Shown in pieces: positions 30,804 through 43,153 of a stretch of 64,000 bases of DNA. This DNA is from Nakaseomyces glabratus (lineage: Eukaryota > Ascomycota > Saccharomycetes > Saccharomycetales > Saccharomycetaceae), in assembly GCF_010111755.1 (NCBI RefSeq), contig NC_088954.1:248001-312000 (forward strand), read 5' to 3'. The position numbers and the translations under genes were made by a program. The notes beneath the pieces are model-generated. The model was not told the origin of the DNA, did no database searches, and was given only the letters and a program-made list of their open reading frames with translations. Each line of letters begins with the position of its first letter. Position 1 is the stretch's first letter.

Positions 30804-33751
30804 GGATAGGGAACATTATGGACAATATAATTTGGTTGTATATATGTAAATGGCTTCGAGCTCAACATTTCTTCTTAATTTGTATAAATTGATTTAGTTC
30901 CTTGGTTTAGCAGTTATGATGAAACTCAAACAACAATAATTGCTTAATGCGCAAAATAATATTCAACAAATAAAATGAACAATATTTCTAGATATTGCCG
31001 TCGCAATCATATATAAACAATCAATGCCATAAATCGTACTGGTGCCAAATAGTGGGTTATGTAATTTTTGTAGTATATGTTTTGGTTGACTTTGTTAACC
31101 ATGGAATGGTTTTGAGAAAGATAACTACGACAGGAAAGCGTAGACAATAACAACACTGAGCAGAGCATGGAACTGAGTTAACATTACAATAAAATCAGCA
31201 TATAAAAGTTGCAGTGGTTCCTCTAATGACATAGTGAATTCCAAGTGATAAATAATGAGACTAATTATTTGCTGTTAATTAGGGATATATCACGACAATT
31301 GAGGATCAAAAACACAAAATAGAATACTACTACTTAGATTAAAGATGTACTTACTATACAAATAGTACACACACTAAAGCTACGCTTCAATAATTAGTAA
31401 AACTAGTAAAATAAAACAAAGTGAAAGTACATACATAATAGTACATGACATGCAAATATTAATCCTGGAGTAGAAAGTGTCGATAGAGCAGAAGTGAATT
31501 GATCTATATTAACCTTGCATTTCTCTTGAGTTGAAAACAGCTGAAGATGGCATTGATTCGAACGATTTGTGAAAGCGACTAGAAAGAATGGTTTTTATTT
31601 CAGTTATATCAAATATGTGTCTTATTAATCCAAAAAATACTCTAAAATAATTATTGAGTTTTTGACTTATTATAGATTATGCGGCATAAATTTATTAAAT
31701 ATCTATCGAGAAAATTGGACATGCATTATAATCGGGATGGAGAGATAAAATTTTTGAATAACACTGAGTTCTCCTCGATCATAGTGCTCATCATGAAATA
31801 GCTTATTAATAGTTTACAAATATGAGAGTAAGTGTGGACTACTATTCCAGATGCTCCGATCGGTTTGTCACACTGTATAAACAATCCAAATCAGTGTGTA
31901 AATACTTATGAAAGTTATTTAGGTCTACTAGTGTATTAGTTCAAATTTTAATTGCACTGCTTTAGTGCAGCTTGGGTTTGAGTATATACATTCGAAGTTT
32001 ACCTAAACACAATATATAATATTATTATTCTTTATTCCATCGGGTGCTCTGTAATCCTCATGAAATAAAATATACTATATCAGCCAGAAAACATAGTTGG
32101 TTCGATAGCTTTATATTCACATAATAGCCAAATTATGACTATTTAACCTATGTGTCCACAATTTGAAACTCACTGAATATGGTTTACTATGTAGATTTGA
32201 CAATCATTTCATGATTAACATATCCACTTCTACACAGTTGGAATACTACAATATTAATCTTGCCCAACATCTGGCTTTATATTTGATCCTAAATTTGAAA
32301 GACTAGTTTTAATTTTGCTATGTTGACTGGTTTTTCTCTATATGTAACATACACGGTTAATTTAACCTTGAAAATTTAACCAAATAATTATAATGTTGTA
32401 GCTGTTATAAGAATACATTAGTTTTGGAAAGTGTGCTCCTATTAAGTCAAATGGTTATTAAGTTATATGCTTGGTAAAAAAAAATAATAATAGGGTAGTA
32501 CTTAAAAGGCAATCAATGAGTGCAGCAGTTTTTTAGCGGCATTTTTGTTATTACTCGATAGCTCTTTTGTTTTGGTTTTTTGAATTCATATTCGATATAC
32601 CTATTACTGGAATATGGTACAAATCTGATAAGGCTCTCCTCAAGATAATACCTTTGAAACAAGGCATCCGTAATTGTTGATTATTTTAGCCCACTTTTCT
32701 AACACAGGACTGAATACTATCATAAATCATCCAGATTCTCTGAAAGAATTCTGGCATTTAGAGTTACTAGTAATTATTTTTATATTATCTTTGATACTAA
32801 TCTGCGAAGCGAATTTACCATTTATCCTTTATTGAAGTACAACGACGGAAGCATAACAAGGAATATATTGTAGTTTCAAATTAATGGAATTCTAATATCA
32901 ATAGCGGAAATTAACAATTTTATTATTTTCAGTAGTTCTACGAATTTGATGACATGTATTAACCTATTTGAACTCTTCACACCAAAATTAATAACCGTAT
33001 TTGTAAGCAGCTACCCAAATTATACAAAATACAGTCGGTTCCATAACATTGCCCTTTTATTTGTAATTAATACAAACTAAACACACCAAACTAATTCGTA
33101 GCAATATCATACATACGATAAGAAGTAAAGAGCCAGTAGCAATGTAATATTGGTTGCTTAAAGAATTTGCTATCATTCGAAAAAGTTGGCCTTAAAGCAC
33201 TAGACTACTGTAAAAGAGATAAGGATATATGTTAATATATCCAGCCTGAATACCGTGAGGCCATTAAATAAGTCACGAAAATCTATGTTAATGGTGTAAC
33301 ATATAATACTAATATCGGTATTTATTTGAAGACCGGCACTTTCTTAATTAAACAACTGTCCCTTTAAGAATCGAAATACAGGAGTTTGAGACAAATTATA
33401 GCTAATTAATTATCTGGACTTGCAAATTCTTGATTCTAGACTACTTTTCTCCATTCAACATATTCTAAGAAAGATATGTTTGAGAGCCTAATAACTGCTT
33501 AGCATAATACTAGAAAGATATAACCATGTATTGCAATTTTCTTTGATACTGCCGCCAATTTACAGTAGAATATCCGGTTTGTGATTCAAAATCTTTGATT
33601 TTATTTATTCGCTTTCTGGAAGAGATTCAAAATAGTCCTGCACTGGTCGTGTGATGGTTTAATCATCTTCAAGTTTGTGTAGTAGCCATTTATATCTTGA
33701 AGTGTAAAAAGATAAACACTTAGTCAAGTTTCACTGAATAACAGTGCGATA
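30804..33751. other. ORF-less AT-rich region
   Basis: About 2.9 kb between PEX11 and the inverted repeat with no ORF of 60 codons on either strand, no tRNA B-box, no LTR-like termini and no CDEI/CDEIII pair that I can see. It sits at a synteny break (YOL147-like to YIL144-like) and may be decayed genes or a rearrangement scar. Confidence 0.5.
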
Positions 33752-34387
33752 TAATTAATTAGTGTGCTGGACATTACTGCTAGGAGTGATCCTGTGGCTG
33801 CCATCTTGCCCTTTATGTTGATTCGTGGTGTCTACATTGGTAGTGTGAGAGCTGATAAGGAGACAGCGAGAAGGTGAGAAGCAGAAGATGCATGTGCAGA
33901 TAGTTTAGAGTTGCTGTAGCATATATTGCCAACACTCACAGTAGACAACAAAGGATAGCGTTGACCTCTCTTCTCAAATTAGAAAGGACTGCAGGTCTGG
34001 CAAGAAGGCATGCCCAACGCCATGCTCCTACTACTGGCTAGTAAGACGGAACAGGCATACGGCACTAAACCTAAGGAATTGTTTGGGCTTGCCACTTTTA
34101 TTGTTGTTCCTGGATGCCCCACCTAACCCACTTAAACATGGTGGGGGTGAGAGTCCAAGCGAGTTTGCAATTGCCTACTAGAAGGGGTTTTCCCAGATGC
34201 TAAGAAGATAAAATTAGACGAGGGGAAGGACAGCTTCTACACTTGTTGGATTAAGAAGTTCCACTTGATGTAAGAAGGCCCACGTAAGGATCTTATTGTA
34301 AGCTCTCTTGAGAAAGGACTGTACCCAATTGATCCACGCTGAAAGAGGCCTTGAAGTGGGGAGGGTTGCAAACAAATTACTACTGAT

Positions 34388-35423
34388 TTATCCGGTACGT
34401 TTTTCTGAGACCCCTTCATGTATTTCTGCTTTCAAGAGAAACGGTGTAGTTTAGCTGGGCTTATTGTGCTGTAAATTTTTCCGAGATTTGGGCACAGAGT
34501 AGCGAAAGGCGCAAAATGTAGTGCCGGAAGACAATGTGCCCCACTTTTGCGTCTCTCTTGGATTTATGTGGAGTTTTTCCGGATTCTTGATGCATACTGG
34601 GGGAGGGCTATAAGGTGAGCAGCAGAGAAATGGGTAGAACCAAGTTGCAGTAAATGGTCGTAGCTAGGTGGTTCAGATGGTTTTTCCGAGTGATTGACGT
34701 AAAAATTTGGCTCCCATTCCAATTTAGGGTGCCCACATACAACTTACTGTCTTCCCTTTTTTCGTCTTAGAGTTGTTCCTCTAACTAGCACTGCAGGGCC
34801 AATCTGGGAAAAAAGGAAAAAGGGCACTGAAAATTAGCCTTTCCTGGACTGCAACGTAATACTACCAAATAACGAGGGTCCCCAGGGCTCCCCACCTGAG
34901 TCAAACAGGAAATAGGTATTAGAACATGAGTGAAATGAAGGCCTACAGAGAGCTGGAGAGGGAGGGGAGAGGAGGATAATAGCTATTTGAGGGTAGTAAG
35001 TGAGGAGGAGTTTTCATTCTGTATGGCAACGAATAACACGCACAAGAGCAACCAAGAACTGAATGCACACAATGATGTTGTTGGGTACTAGTCCATGGAC
35101 AGTAAAAGACGGCAGCCATGAGAACAATACAGACTCATTTCGAGGAAGTCAAAAACTTTATCTCAGTTGCTAAATTTTTGTGCTAGTACTATTGCCTACC
35201 AATACTGATAATCATAGCGTAGATTGCTTCTTTGTGCCCCTCAGTAGTACTCTAAGCTGGATGTGTTATTGGGTACTTGGAACTCTGCATTGTTCTCTGC
35301 CAGGAAAGTATTCTTTTCAATTTACATGTCAAACTGTTAAATGACGTAGACCACATTTTAGAGGGGACGTTTGTGGGACCCTGACAAACTTTTTGGAACT
35401 CCAGAAAATCCACACATTTTCCG
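34388..35423. promoter_or_regulatory. Cluster of five Rgt1-type sites (left arm)
   Basis: CGGANNA on the minus strand: CGGATAA at 34388-34394 and CGGAAAA at 34477-34483, 34575-34581, 34682-34688 and 35417-35423. Rgt1, the repressor of hexose-transporter genes, binds CGGANNA and acts through several copies. Confidence 0.6.
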
Positions 35424-35540
35424 CAGAGAGCCAAGGCAAAGAATTAATTTCTTATGTGCAAAGTCCAGTAAAATGATAACGAAGGGCTCTGATCCATGCA
35501 TTGAGAATATAATAAAAATAGCATTTACAATATCAAGTGT

Positions 35541-35760
35541 GTGGGGCCGGTGCACAAATTAATCGCGGGGTAATAAGAACGTTCAAACAATCGCCAATCT
35601 CTACGAGCAATTAGTTAGTTTCCTTTCTTGAACTAGTTTACCACCTTGTATATCCCAAAAGAGGGTTGCTGTTCTAAGACAAACTACAAACCAATTTGCA
35701 AATGTAGTGTAGACGCAAGCAGAATTGATGTGAATTCTATACTTGTCAAATAATGTGGGG
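35541..35760 (+). promoter_or_regulatory. Mig1-type GC boxes (left arm)
   Basis: SYGGGG matches at 35541-35546 (GTGGGG), 35565-35570 (GCGGGG) and 35755-35760 (GTGGGG). The last has an AT-rich 5' flank (CAAATAAT), as Mig1 sites require. Confidence 0.5.
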
Positions 35761-35809
35761 ATGCAGTAACAGAACAAGAATATTTAGCAATAGCTTCAAA
35801 AAAAAAAAG

Positions 35810-35817
35810 TATATAAG
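35810..35817 (+). promoter_or_regulatory. TATA box of left hexose transporter
   Basis: TATATAAG directly after an 11-base A-run, 198 bp upstream of the ATG. Confidence 0.65.
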
Positions 35818-36014
35818 GACCTCAAAGTTCTTATTGAGAGAGTTTCAATTTCCTATTCTTATTTCTCATTATTGTTTCTTAACTTATAAATAAAACATCA
35901 ACAATAATCTCTAGTGAGAATAACCAAATAAAAAATCAATATATTTTCACTATTACTATTCCTTTATTGTGATAATAATAGTGACCCACACCTACTAACT
36001 GAATTTATTTAAGA

Positions 36015-37709
36015 ATGTCACAAGCTCAAAGTTTGTCACCTTCTGAAAGCGCCGAAAACTCCCCAGTCAGGGAAGTCAATGTTGCTAACAGCTTCAAAGA
36101 TGATGACTTCATTTTGGAGCAGAAGCAAACCGCTGATGTTTCTGCGATGTCCCCAGAAGCAGAAGCACCACCTAAACCAATCTCAGCCTACTTTACTGTG
36201 ATCTGTCTATGTTTGATGATCGCATTCGGTGGTTTTGTCTTTGGCTGGGATACTGGTACTATTTCTGGTTTTGTTGCTCAGACCGATTTCAAGAGAAGAT
36301 TTGGACAACAAGCTGCTGATGGTTCTTACTACTTATCTGATGTGAGAACTGGTTTGATTGTTGCTATTTTCAATATTGGTTGTGCCATTGGTGGTTTGAC
36401 CTTGGGTCGTCTTGGTGATATGTATGGTCGTCGTCTTGGTTTGATGGCTGTTATTACTGTCTACGTTGTTGGTATTGTAATTCAAATCTCTTCTACCACT
36501 ACCTGGTACCAATATTTTGTTGGTAGAATTGTCTCCGGTCTTGGTGTTGGTGGTATTGCTGTGCTATCCCCAACCTTAATTTCTGAAACTGCTCCAAAGC
36601 ATTTGAGAGGTACTTGTGTGTCATTCTACCAGTTGATGATTACTTTGGGTATCTTCTTGGGTTACTGTACAAACTATGGTACCAAGACTCACACCAATTC
36701 TATTCAATGGAGAGTTCCTCTAGGTCTATGTTTTGCCTGGGCTTTGTTCATGCTTGTTGGTATGTCCATGGTTCCTGAATCACCAAGATTCTTGGTTGAG
36801 AAGGGTAGATTTGAAGAGGCCAGACGCTCTCTTGCCCGTTCTAACAAGGTTTCCATGGATGACCCAATTGTCACAGCTGAAATTGAAAACATCAGCGCTG
36901 GTGTTGAAGCTGAGAAATCTGCAGGTAATGCCTCTTGGGGTGAATTGTTTTCCACCAAGGGTAAGATCTTGCAACGTGTTGTCATGGGTATCATGATCCA
37001 ATCTTTGCAACAATTGACTGGTTGTAACTACTTCTTCTACTACGGTACTACTATTTTCAAGGCTGTTGGTTTAGAAGATTCTTTCCAAACTTCTATTATC
37101 TTGGGTATTGTCAACTTTGCTTCCACCTTTGTCGCTTTGTATGTTGTTGACCGCTTTGGTCGCCGTAAGTGTTTGCTATGGGGTTCCTCTACAATGGCTG
37201 TCTGCATGGTCATCTTTGCTTCAGTTGGTGTCAAGAGTCTATATCCTAACGGTAAGGACCAACCATCCTCCACTACTGCTGGTAACGTTATGATTGTTTT
37301 CACCTGTCTATACATCTTCTGTTTTGCAACTACTTGGGCTCCAACTGCTTACGTTATTGTTGCCGAAACCTACCCACTACGTGTTAAAAACCGTGCTATG
37401 GCCATTGCTGTTGGTTTCAACTGGATCTGGGGTTTCTTGATTGGTTTCTTCACACCATTTATTACTACTGCCATTAACTTCTACTACGGTTACGTCTTCA
37501 TGGGCTGTCTAGTCTTCTCCTTCTTCTACGTCTTCTTCTTTGTTTGCGAAACTAAAGGTTTGACTTTGGAAGAAGTCAATGAAATGTACGAAGAAGGCGT
37601 CTTGCCATGGAAGTCCGCTCAATGGCTACCAACTACCAAGAGAACCAGTGGCTACGATGTGGACGCTGCTTTGCACGATGACAAGCCATGGTACAAGAGA
37701 TTTGCTTAG
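36015..37709 (+). CDS. HXT: Hexose transporter (Hxt family), left copy
   Basis: 564 aa, major-facilitator sugar transporter of the Hxt1-7 group (about 570 aa). Cytosolic N-tail of about 55 residues, twelve membrane segments starting at [19 protein letters not shown], and signature motifs [42 protein letters not shown] and [11 protein letters not shown]. The C-tail ends [10 protein letters not shown]. Codon usage is strongly biased (GGT, GTT, TTG, TCC, AAG), unlike neighbouring genes, so high expression is likely. It is an exact protein duplicate of the gene at 39829-41523. The pair is arranged tail to tail. The exact substrate and affinity cannot be told from sequence. Confidence 0.97.
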   Translation: MSQAQSLSPSESAENSPVREVNVANSFKDDDFILEQKQTADVSAMSPEAEAPPKPISAYFTVICLCLMIAFGGFVFGWDTGTISGFVAQTDFKRRFGQQAADGSYYLSDVRTGLIVAIFNIGCAIGGLTLGRLGDMYGRRLGLMAVITVYVVGIVIQISSTTTWYQYFVGRIVSGLGVGGIAVLSPTLISETAPKHLRGTCVSFYQLMITLGIFLGYCTNYGTKTHTNSIQWRVPLGLCFAWALFMLVGMSMVPESPRFLVEKGRFEEARRSLARSNKVSMDDPIVTAEIENISAGVEAEKSAGNASWGELFSTKGKILQRVVMGIMIQSLQQLTGCNYFFYYGTTIFKAVGLEDSFQTSIILGIVNFASTFVALYVVDRFGRRKCLLWGSSTMAVCMVIFASVGVKSLYPNGKDQPSSTTAGNVMIVFTCLYIFCFATTWAPTAYVIVAETYPLRVKNRAMAIAVGFNWIWGFLIGFFTPFITTAINFYYGYVFMGCLVFSFFYVFFFVCETKGLTLEEVNEMYEEGVLPWKSAQWLPTTKRTSGYDVDAALHDDKPWYKRFA

Positions 37710-38052
37710 AGTCTTGAATTTCTTTCTGGATAGCTGAGCCATCCAACATTAATCCTAACAAAAAATAAGAACTCTTTATTTTACAACTCTATTTTCTCTC
37801 TTTGTTTCACCGTCTTTGGCGCCATCGTGCATGCATCTCCATGTACAGAACTATATGATCTTTTGAACGCAGGCGTCGAAGGATATTCTCTGTGCTCTTT
37901 CTTATTAATATTATTTTCTTTCTGTACTTTTGAGCTACATATATACTCTCTACGAGTGAGATAAAAAATCTTTATATACTATATTCTAATGATTTTATGA
38001 AATAAATTCCAATTTTGCTAATTGCTATTCCTCAATTCTTTCATAATTTTAA
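37710..38052 (+). other. 3' flank of left hexose transporter
   Basis: 343 bp, repeated in the other arm. It holds poly-T and TA-rich tracts and presumably the 3' processing signals. Confidence 0.4.
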
Positions 38053-39485
38053 ACATAGATTTTCATACTTACTAGAGATGATTAAAACTTTCTAAGAATT
38101 GACTTATTTTTTTTCTAATGCAGCTTACCACATTTTGAATTTATAATATTGAATTTCGCGCTACATTGCAATGGAACATAGAATTTCTTTTAGCATATTT
38201 TAAAGTTTCAATATCTGAAAATATAAAATATGAATGTTCACGAATTTTGTTCCGTTAAAGTAAATGAATGTGGTCCATTTTAGATAATGTTACTGTGTAG
38301 TTAATTCTTTCGAGATATATGAATTGTGTATTGTCACAGTATGAAATGAGCATGTGATACTATCATTACATCCACCAAACCTGTCACGATATTTTCTATA
38401 AATTCTTAACAAATTTTAAATAGGGATATATTACTATTCATACTTAATATATATTCTTTCTTTGATGTTGACCATATGTATATCTCACAAATACTTCGAA
38501 TTCTTTAGTCAGTAATTATAACTATTCATGTACTATTTTGAGAGTTTTGAGAATAGGTATATTAATATACAAAAGACTATACAATATTGAATAATTATCA
38601 TACTTACTACTCTTAGTAAATTTTGTATGGTAATGTAATATTTATAAAGTGGTATGAAAAGAAGAGTTTATATACCTGTGCTATGAGTTCTCTTGAATCC
38701 AATATCAATCATTATAAAATTCATAAAAGCAAGATTAAGATAAGAATAATGCTGTGCAGCCTCAAAAATTTTGAAAGTAAAATATTTAAAGTGGTATTCA
38801 TATGCATTCGAACAAAAATTCTTATTTTTTTTTCTTTTGTGAGAGTCTGTCACATAAGAGAAATTAACAAGATATTCTCCTGAGAATAATTATATTGGCA
38901 TTATGAGTAAATATTACGAAAGACCTAAAACAAAAGAAACATAGCCTAATTGCTTGTATTAAGTTAATATTCATCACCAAAGATTAAAGGAATGAACATT
39001 TCAAAAATATTACTATCTAAAATAATATGATTTAAGGGGCACAAAAATATGATTTTAACCGAAATCAATTTTTAGTCAAACAATTCAGACCTGTTAAAAA
39101 GTTGTGAGTCATTTGATTGCTTATCTAAGGCATTTATTTTTCATTTCATTTTTATCTGATCACATATTTCCGTAGTTGCAATCTGTAGCTAAATACTCAA
39201 TAAAATATTACCAAAAGATTTAATTGGTCAAGAAAAATATCAACATCTGGTAATGGCATTCCTTTTGGATAGCATCTGTTTTAATTTTACCATAATTTCC
39301 TTTGCAATAAAAACAACGAGCACATTTATAGAAAAAAATATAAAGATAATACTTAATAATATTTTATCGTAAGTAACTCATACAATTCTTAAGTCAATTA
39401 GTACATATCCTAAAGTACAAGTCACAAAGAACTAGTAAGCAATCTCTGAAAATAGCAAAGGACTGGATTTGATTTTCCTTTTAAA
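38053..39485. other. Spacer between inverted-repeat arms
   Basis: 1433 bp, extremely AT-rich. ORFs up to 86 codons look random. No CDEIII-like motif accompanies the lone ATCACATG (38351-38358, minus). It separates the two convergent transporter genes. Confidence 0.6.
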
Positions 39486-39828
39486 TTAAAATTATGAAAG
39501 AATTGAGGAATAGCAATTAGCAAAATTGGAATTTATTTCATAAAATCATTAGAATATAGTATATAAAGATTTTTTATCTCACTCGTAGAGAGTATATATG
39601 TAGCTCAAAAGTACAGAAAGAAAATAATATTAATAAGAAAGAGCACAGAGAATATCCTTCGACGCCTGCGTTCAAAAGATCATATAGTTCTGTACATGGA
39701 GATGCATGCACGATGGCGCCAAAGACGGTGAAACAAAGAGAGAAAATAGAGTTGTAAAATAAAGAGTTCTTATTTTTTGTTAGGATTAATGTTGGATGGC
39801 TCAGCTATCCAGAAAGAAATTCAAGACT

Positions 39829-41523
39829 CTAAGCAAATCTCTTGTACCATGGCTTGTCATCGTGCAAAGCAGCGTCCACATCGTAGCCACTGGTTCTCTT
39901 GGTAGTTGGTAGCCATTGAGCGGACTTCCATGGCAAGACGCCTTCTTCGTACATTTCATTGACTTCTTCCAAAGTCAAACCTTTAGTTTCGCAAACAAAG
40001 AAGAAGACGTAGAAGAAGGAGAAGACTAGACAGCCCATGAAGACGTAACCGTAGTAGAAGTTAATGGCAGTAGTAATAAATGGTGTGAAGAAACCAATCA
40101 AGAAACCCCAGATCCAGTTGAAACCAACAGCAATGGCCATAGCACGGTTTTTAACACGTAGTGGGTAGGTTTCGGCAACAATAACGTAAGCAGTTGGAGC
40201 CCAAGTAGTTGCAAAACAGAAGATGTATAGACAGGTGAAAACAATCATAACGTTACCAGCAGTAGTGGAGGATGGTTGGTCCTTACCGTTAGGATATAGA
40301 CTCTTGACACCAACTGAAGCAAAGATGACCATGCAGACAGCCATTGTAGAGGAACCCCATAGCAAACACTTACGGCGACCAAAGCGGTCAACAACATACA
40401 AAGCGACAAAGGTGGAAGCAAAGTTGACAATACCCAAGATAATAGAAGTTTGGAAAGAATCTTCTAAACCAACAGCCTTGAAAATAGTAGTACCGTAGTA
40501 GAAGAAGTAGTTACAACCAGTCAATTGTTGCAAAGATTGGATCATGATACCCATGACAACACGTTGCAAGATCTTACCCTTGGTGGAAAACAATTCACCC
40601 CAAGAGGCATTACCTGCAGATTTCTCAGCTTCAACACCAGCGCTGATGTTTTCAATTTCAGCTGTGACAATTGGGTCATCCATGGAAACCTTGTTAGAAC
40701 GGGCAAGAGAGCGTCTGGCCTCTTCAAATCTACCCTTCTCAACCAAGAATCTTGGTGATTCAGGAACCATGGACATACCAACAAGCATGAACAAAGCCCA
40801 GGCAAAACATAGACCTAGAGGAACTCTCCATTGAATAGAATTGGTGTGAGTCTTGGTACCATAGTTTGTACAGTAACCCAAGAAGATACCCAAAGTAATC
40901 ATCAACTGGTAGAATGACACACAAGTACCTCTCAAATGCTTTGGAGCAGTTTCAGAAATTAAGGTTGGGGATAGCACAGCAATACCACCAACACCAAGAC
41001 CGGAGACAATTCTACCAACAAAATATTGGTACCAGGTAGTGGTAGAAGAGATTTGAATTACAATACCAACAACGTAGACAGTAATAACAGCCATCAAACC
41101 AAGACGACGACCATACATATCACCAAGACGACCCAAGGTCAAACCACCAATGGCACAACCAATATTGAAAATAGCAACAATCAAACCAGTTCTCACATCA
41201 GATAAGTAGTAAGAACCATCAGCAGCTTGTTGTCCAAATCTTCTCTTGAAATCGGTCTGAGCAACAAAACCAGAAATAGTACCAGTATCCCAGCCAAAGA
41301 CAAAACCACCGAATGCGATCATCAAACATAGACAGATCACAGTAAAGTAGGCTGAGATTGGTTTAGGTGGTGCTTCTGCTTCTGGGGACATCGCAGAAAC
41401 ATCAGCGGTTTGCTTCTGCTCCAAAATGAAGTCATCATCTTTGAAGCTGTTAGCAACATTGACTTCCCTGACTGGGGAGTTTTCGGCGCTTTCAGAAGGT
41501 GACAAACTTTGAGCTTGTGACAT
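39829..41523 (-). CDS. HXT: Hexose transporter (Hxt family), right copy
   Basis: 564 aa, amino-acid identical to the left copy and apparently nucleotide-identical. It has the same twelve-segment sugar-transporter architecture and biased codon usage. It converges on the left copy across the AT-rich spacer. Its upstream side faces NDC80, whose stop codon is about 2.45 kb away. Since promoter and coding sequence are both duplicated, expression should be equivalent and the effect may be gene dosage (inference). Confidence 0.97.
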   Translation of the reverse strand: MSQAQSLSPSESAENSPVREVNVANSFKDDDFILEQKQTADVSAMSPEAEAPPKPISAYFTVICLCLMIAFGGFVFGWDTGTISGFVAQTDFKRRFGQQAADGSYYLSDVRTGLIVAIFNIGCAIGGLTLGRLGDMYGRRLGLMAVITVYVVGIVIQISSTTTWYQYFVGRIVSGLGVGGIAVLSPTLISETAPKHLRGTCVSFYQLMITLGIFLGYCTNYGTKTHTNSIQWRVPLGLCFAWALFMLVGMSMVPESPRFLVEKGRFEEARRSLARSNKVSMDDPIVTAEIENISAGVEAEKSAGNASWGELFSTKGKILQRVVMGIMIQSLQQLTGCNYFFYYGTTIFKAVGLEDSFQTSIILGIVNFASTFVALYVVDRFGRRKCLLWGSSTMAVCMVIFASVGVKSLYPNGKDQPSSTTAGNVMIVFTCLYIFCFATTWAPTAYVIVAETYPLRVKNRAMAIAVGFNWIWGFLIGFFTPFITTAINFYYGYVFMGCLVFSFFYVFFFVCETKGLTLEEVNEMYEEGVLPWKSAQWLPTTKRTSGYDVDAALHDDKPWYKRFA

Positions 41524-41720
41524 TCTTAAATAAATTCAGTTAGTAGGTGTGGGTCACTATTATTATCACAATAAAGGAATAGTAATAGTGAAAATATATT
41601 GATTTTTTATTTGGTTATTCTCACTAGAGATTATTGTTGATGTTTTATTTATAAGTTAAGAAACAATAATGAGAAATAAGAATAGGAAATTGAAACTCTC
41701 TCAATAAGAACTTTGAGGTC

Positions 41721-41728
41721 CTTATATA
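41721..41728 (-). promoter_or_regulatory. TATA box of right hexose transporter
   Basis: Mirror copy of the TATATAAG element, 198 bp upstream of the ATG at 41523. Confidence 0.65.
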
Positions 41729-41777
41729 CTTTTTTTTTTTGAAGCTATTGCTAAATATTCTTGTTCTGTTACTGCAT

Positions 41778-41997
41778 CCCCACATTATTTGACAAGTATA
41801 GAATTCACATCAATTCTGCTTGCGTCTACACTACATTTGCAAATTGGTTTGTAGTTTGTCTTAGAACAGCAACCCTCTTTTGGGATATACAAGGTGGTAA
41901 ACTAGTTCAAGAAAGGAAACTAACTAATTGCTCGTAGAGATTGGCGATTGTTTGAACGTTCTTATTACCCCGCGATTAATTTGTGCACCGGCCCCAC
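41778..41997 (-). promoter_or_regulatory. Mig1-type GC boxes (right arm)
   Basis: Mirror copies at 41778-41783, 41968-41973 and 41992-41997. Confidence 0.5.
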
Positions 41998-42114
41998 ACA
42001 CTTGATATTGTAAATGCTATTTTTATTATATTCTCAATGCATGGATCAGAGCCCTTCGTTATCATTTTACTGGACTTTGCACATAAGAAATTAATTCTTT
42101 GCCTTGGCTCTCTG

Positions 42115-43153
42115 CGGAAAATGTGTGGATTTTCTGGAGTTCCAAAAAGTTTGTCAGGGTCCCACAAACGTCCCCTCTAAAATGTGGTCTACGTCATTTA
42201 ACAGTTTGACATGTAAATTGAAAAGAATACTTTCCTGGCAGAGAACAATGCAGAGTTCCAAGTACCCAATAACACATCCAGCTTAGAGTACTACTGAGGG
42301 GCACAAAGAAGCAATCTACGCTATGATTATCAGTATTGGTAGGCAATAGTACTAGCACAAAAATTTAGCAACTGAGATAAAGTTTTTGACTTCCTCGAAA
42401 TGAGTCTGTATTGTTCTCATGGCTGCCGTCTTTTACTGTCCATGGACTAGTACCCAACAACATCATTGTGTGCATTCAGTTCTTGGTTGCTCTTGTGCGT
42501 GTTATTCGTTGCCATACAGAATGAAAACTCCTCCTCACTTACTACCCTCAAATAGCTATTATCCTCCTCTCCCCTCCCTCTCCAGCTCTCTGTAGGCCTT
42601 CATTTCACTCATGTTCTAATACCTATTTCCTGTTTGACTCAGGTGGGGAGCCCTGGGGACCCTCGTTATTTGGTAGTATTACGTTGCAGTCCAGGAAAGG
42701 CTAATTTTCAGTGCCCTTTTTCCTTTTTTTCCCAGATTGGCCCTGCAGTGCTAGTTAGAGGAACAACTTTAAGACGAAAAAAGGGAAGACAGTAAGTTGT
42801 ATGTGGGCACCCTAAATTGGAATGGGAGAAACAAATTTTTACGTCAATCACTCGGAAAAACCATCTGAACCGCCTAGCTACGACCATTTACTGCAACTTG
42901 GTTCTACCCATTTCTCTGCTGCTCACCTTATAGCCCTCCCCCAGTATGCATCAAGAATCCGGAAAAACTCCACATAAATCCAAGAGAGACGCAAAAGTGG
43001 GGCACATTGTCTTCCGGCACTACATTTTGCGCCTTTCGCTACTCTGTGCCCAAATCTCGGAAAAATTTACAGCACAATAAGCCCAGCTAAACTACACCGT
43101 TTCTCTTGAAAGCAGAAATACATGAAGGGGTCTCAGAAAAACGTACCGGATAA
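42115..43153. promoter_or_regulatory. Cluster of five Rgt1-type sites (right arm)
   Basis: CGGAAAA at 42115-42121, 42853-42859, 42960-42966 and 43058-43064, and CGGATAA at 43147-43153 on the plus strand. All five are retained despite the nearby arm-to-arm differences. Confidence 0.6.

Larger units (their letters stand above)
33752..38052 (+). repeat. Left arm of large inverted repeat (4301 bp)
   Basis: Base-by-base reading shows the reverse complement of this segment at 39486-43789. The arm includes a non-coding GC-richer upstream region (33.75-35.6 kb), the hexose-transporter promoter and gene, and about 340 bp of 3' DNA. Homology ends sharply at TAATTAATTAG on the outside and at ATTTTAA on the inside. 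Only three substitutions (34040, 34669, 34770) and two small indels (near 34710 and at the A-run at 34809) were found, all in the outer 1.1 kb. Confidence 0.95.

Noticed and set aside
34237..35562. 60-65-codon ORFs in the arm upstream region, mirrored on the right
   Set aside because: Conservation between arms only reflects the duplication; no coding signature.
38351..39080. Possible centromere in the palindrome spacer (ATCACATG and a TGATTTTAACCGAAA stretch)
   Set aside because: The CDEI-like and CDEIII-like pieces are about 700 bp apart, wrongly oriented, and the CDEIII core lacks TTCCGAA.
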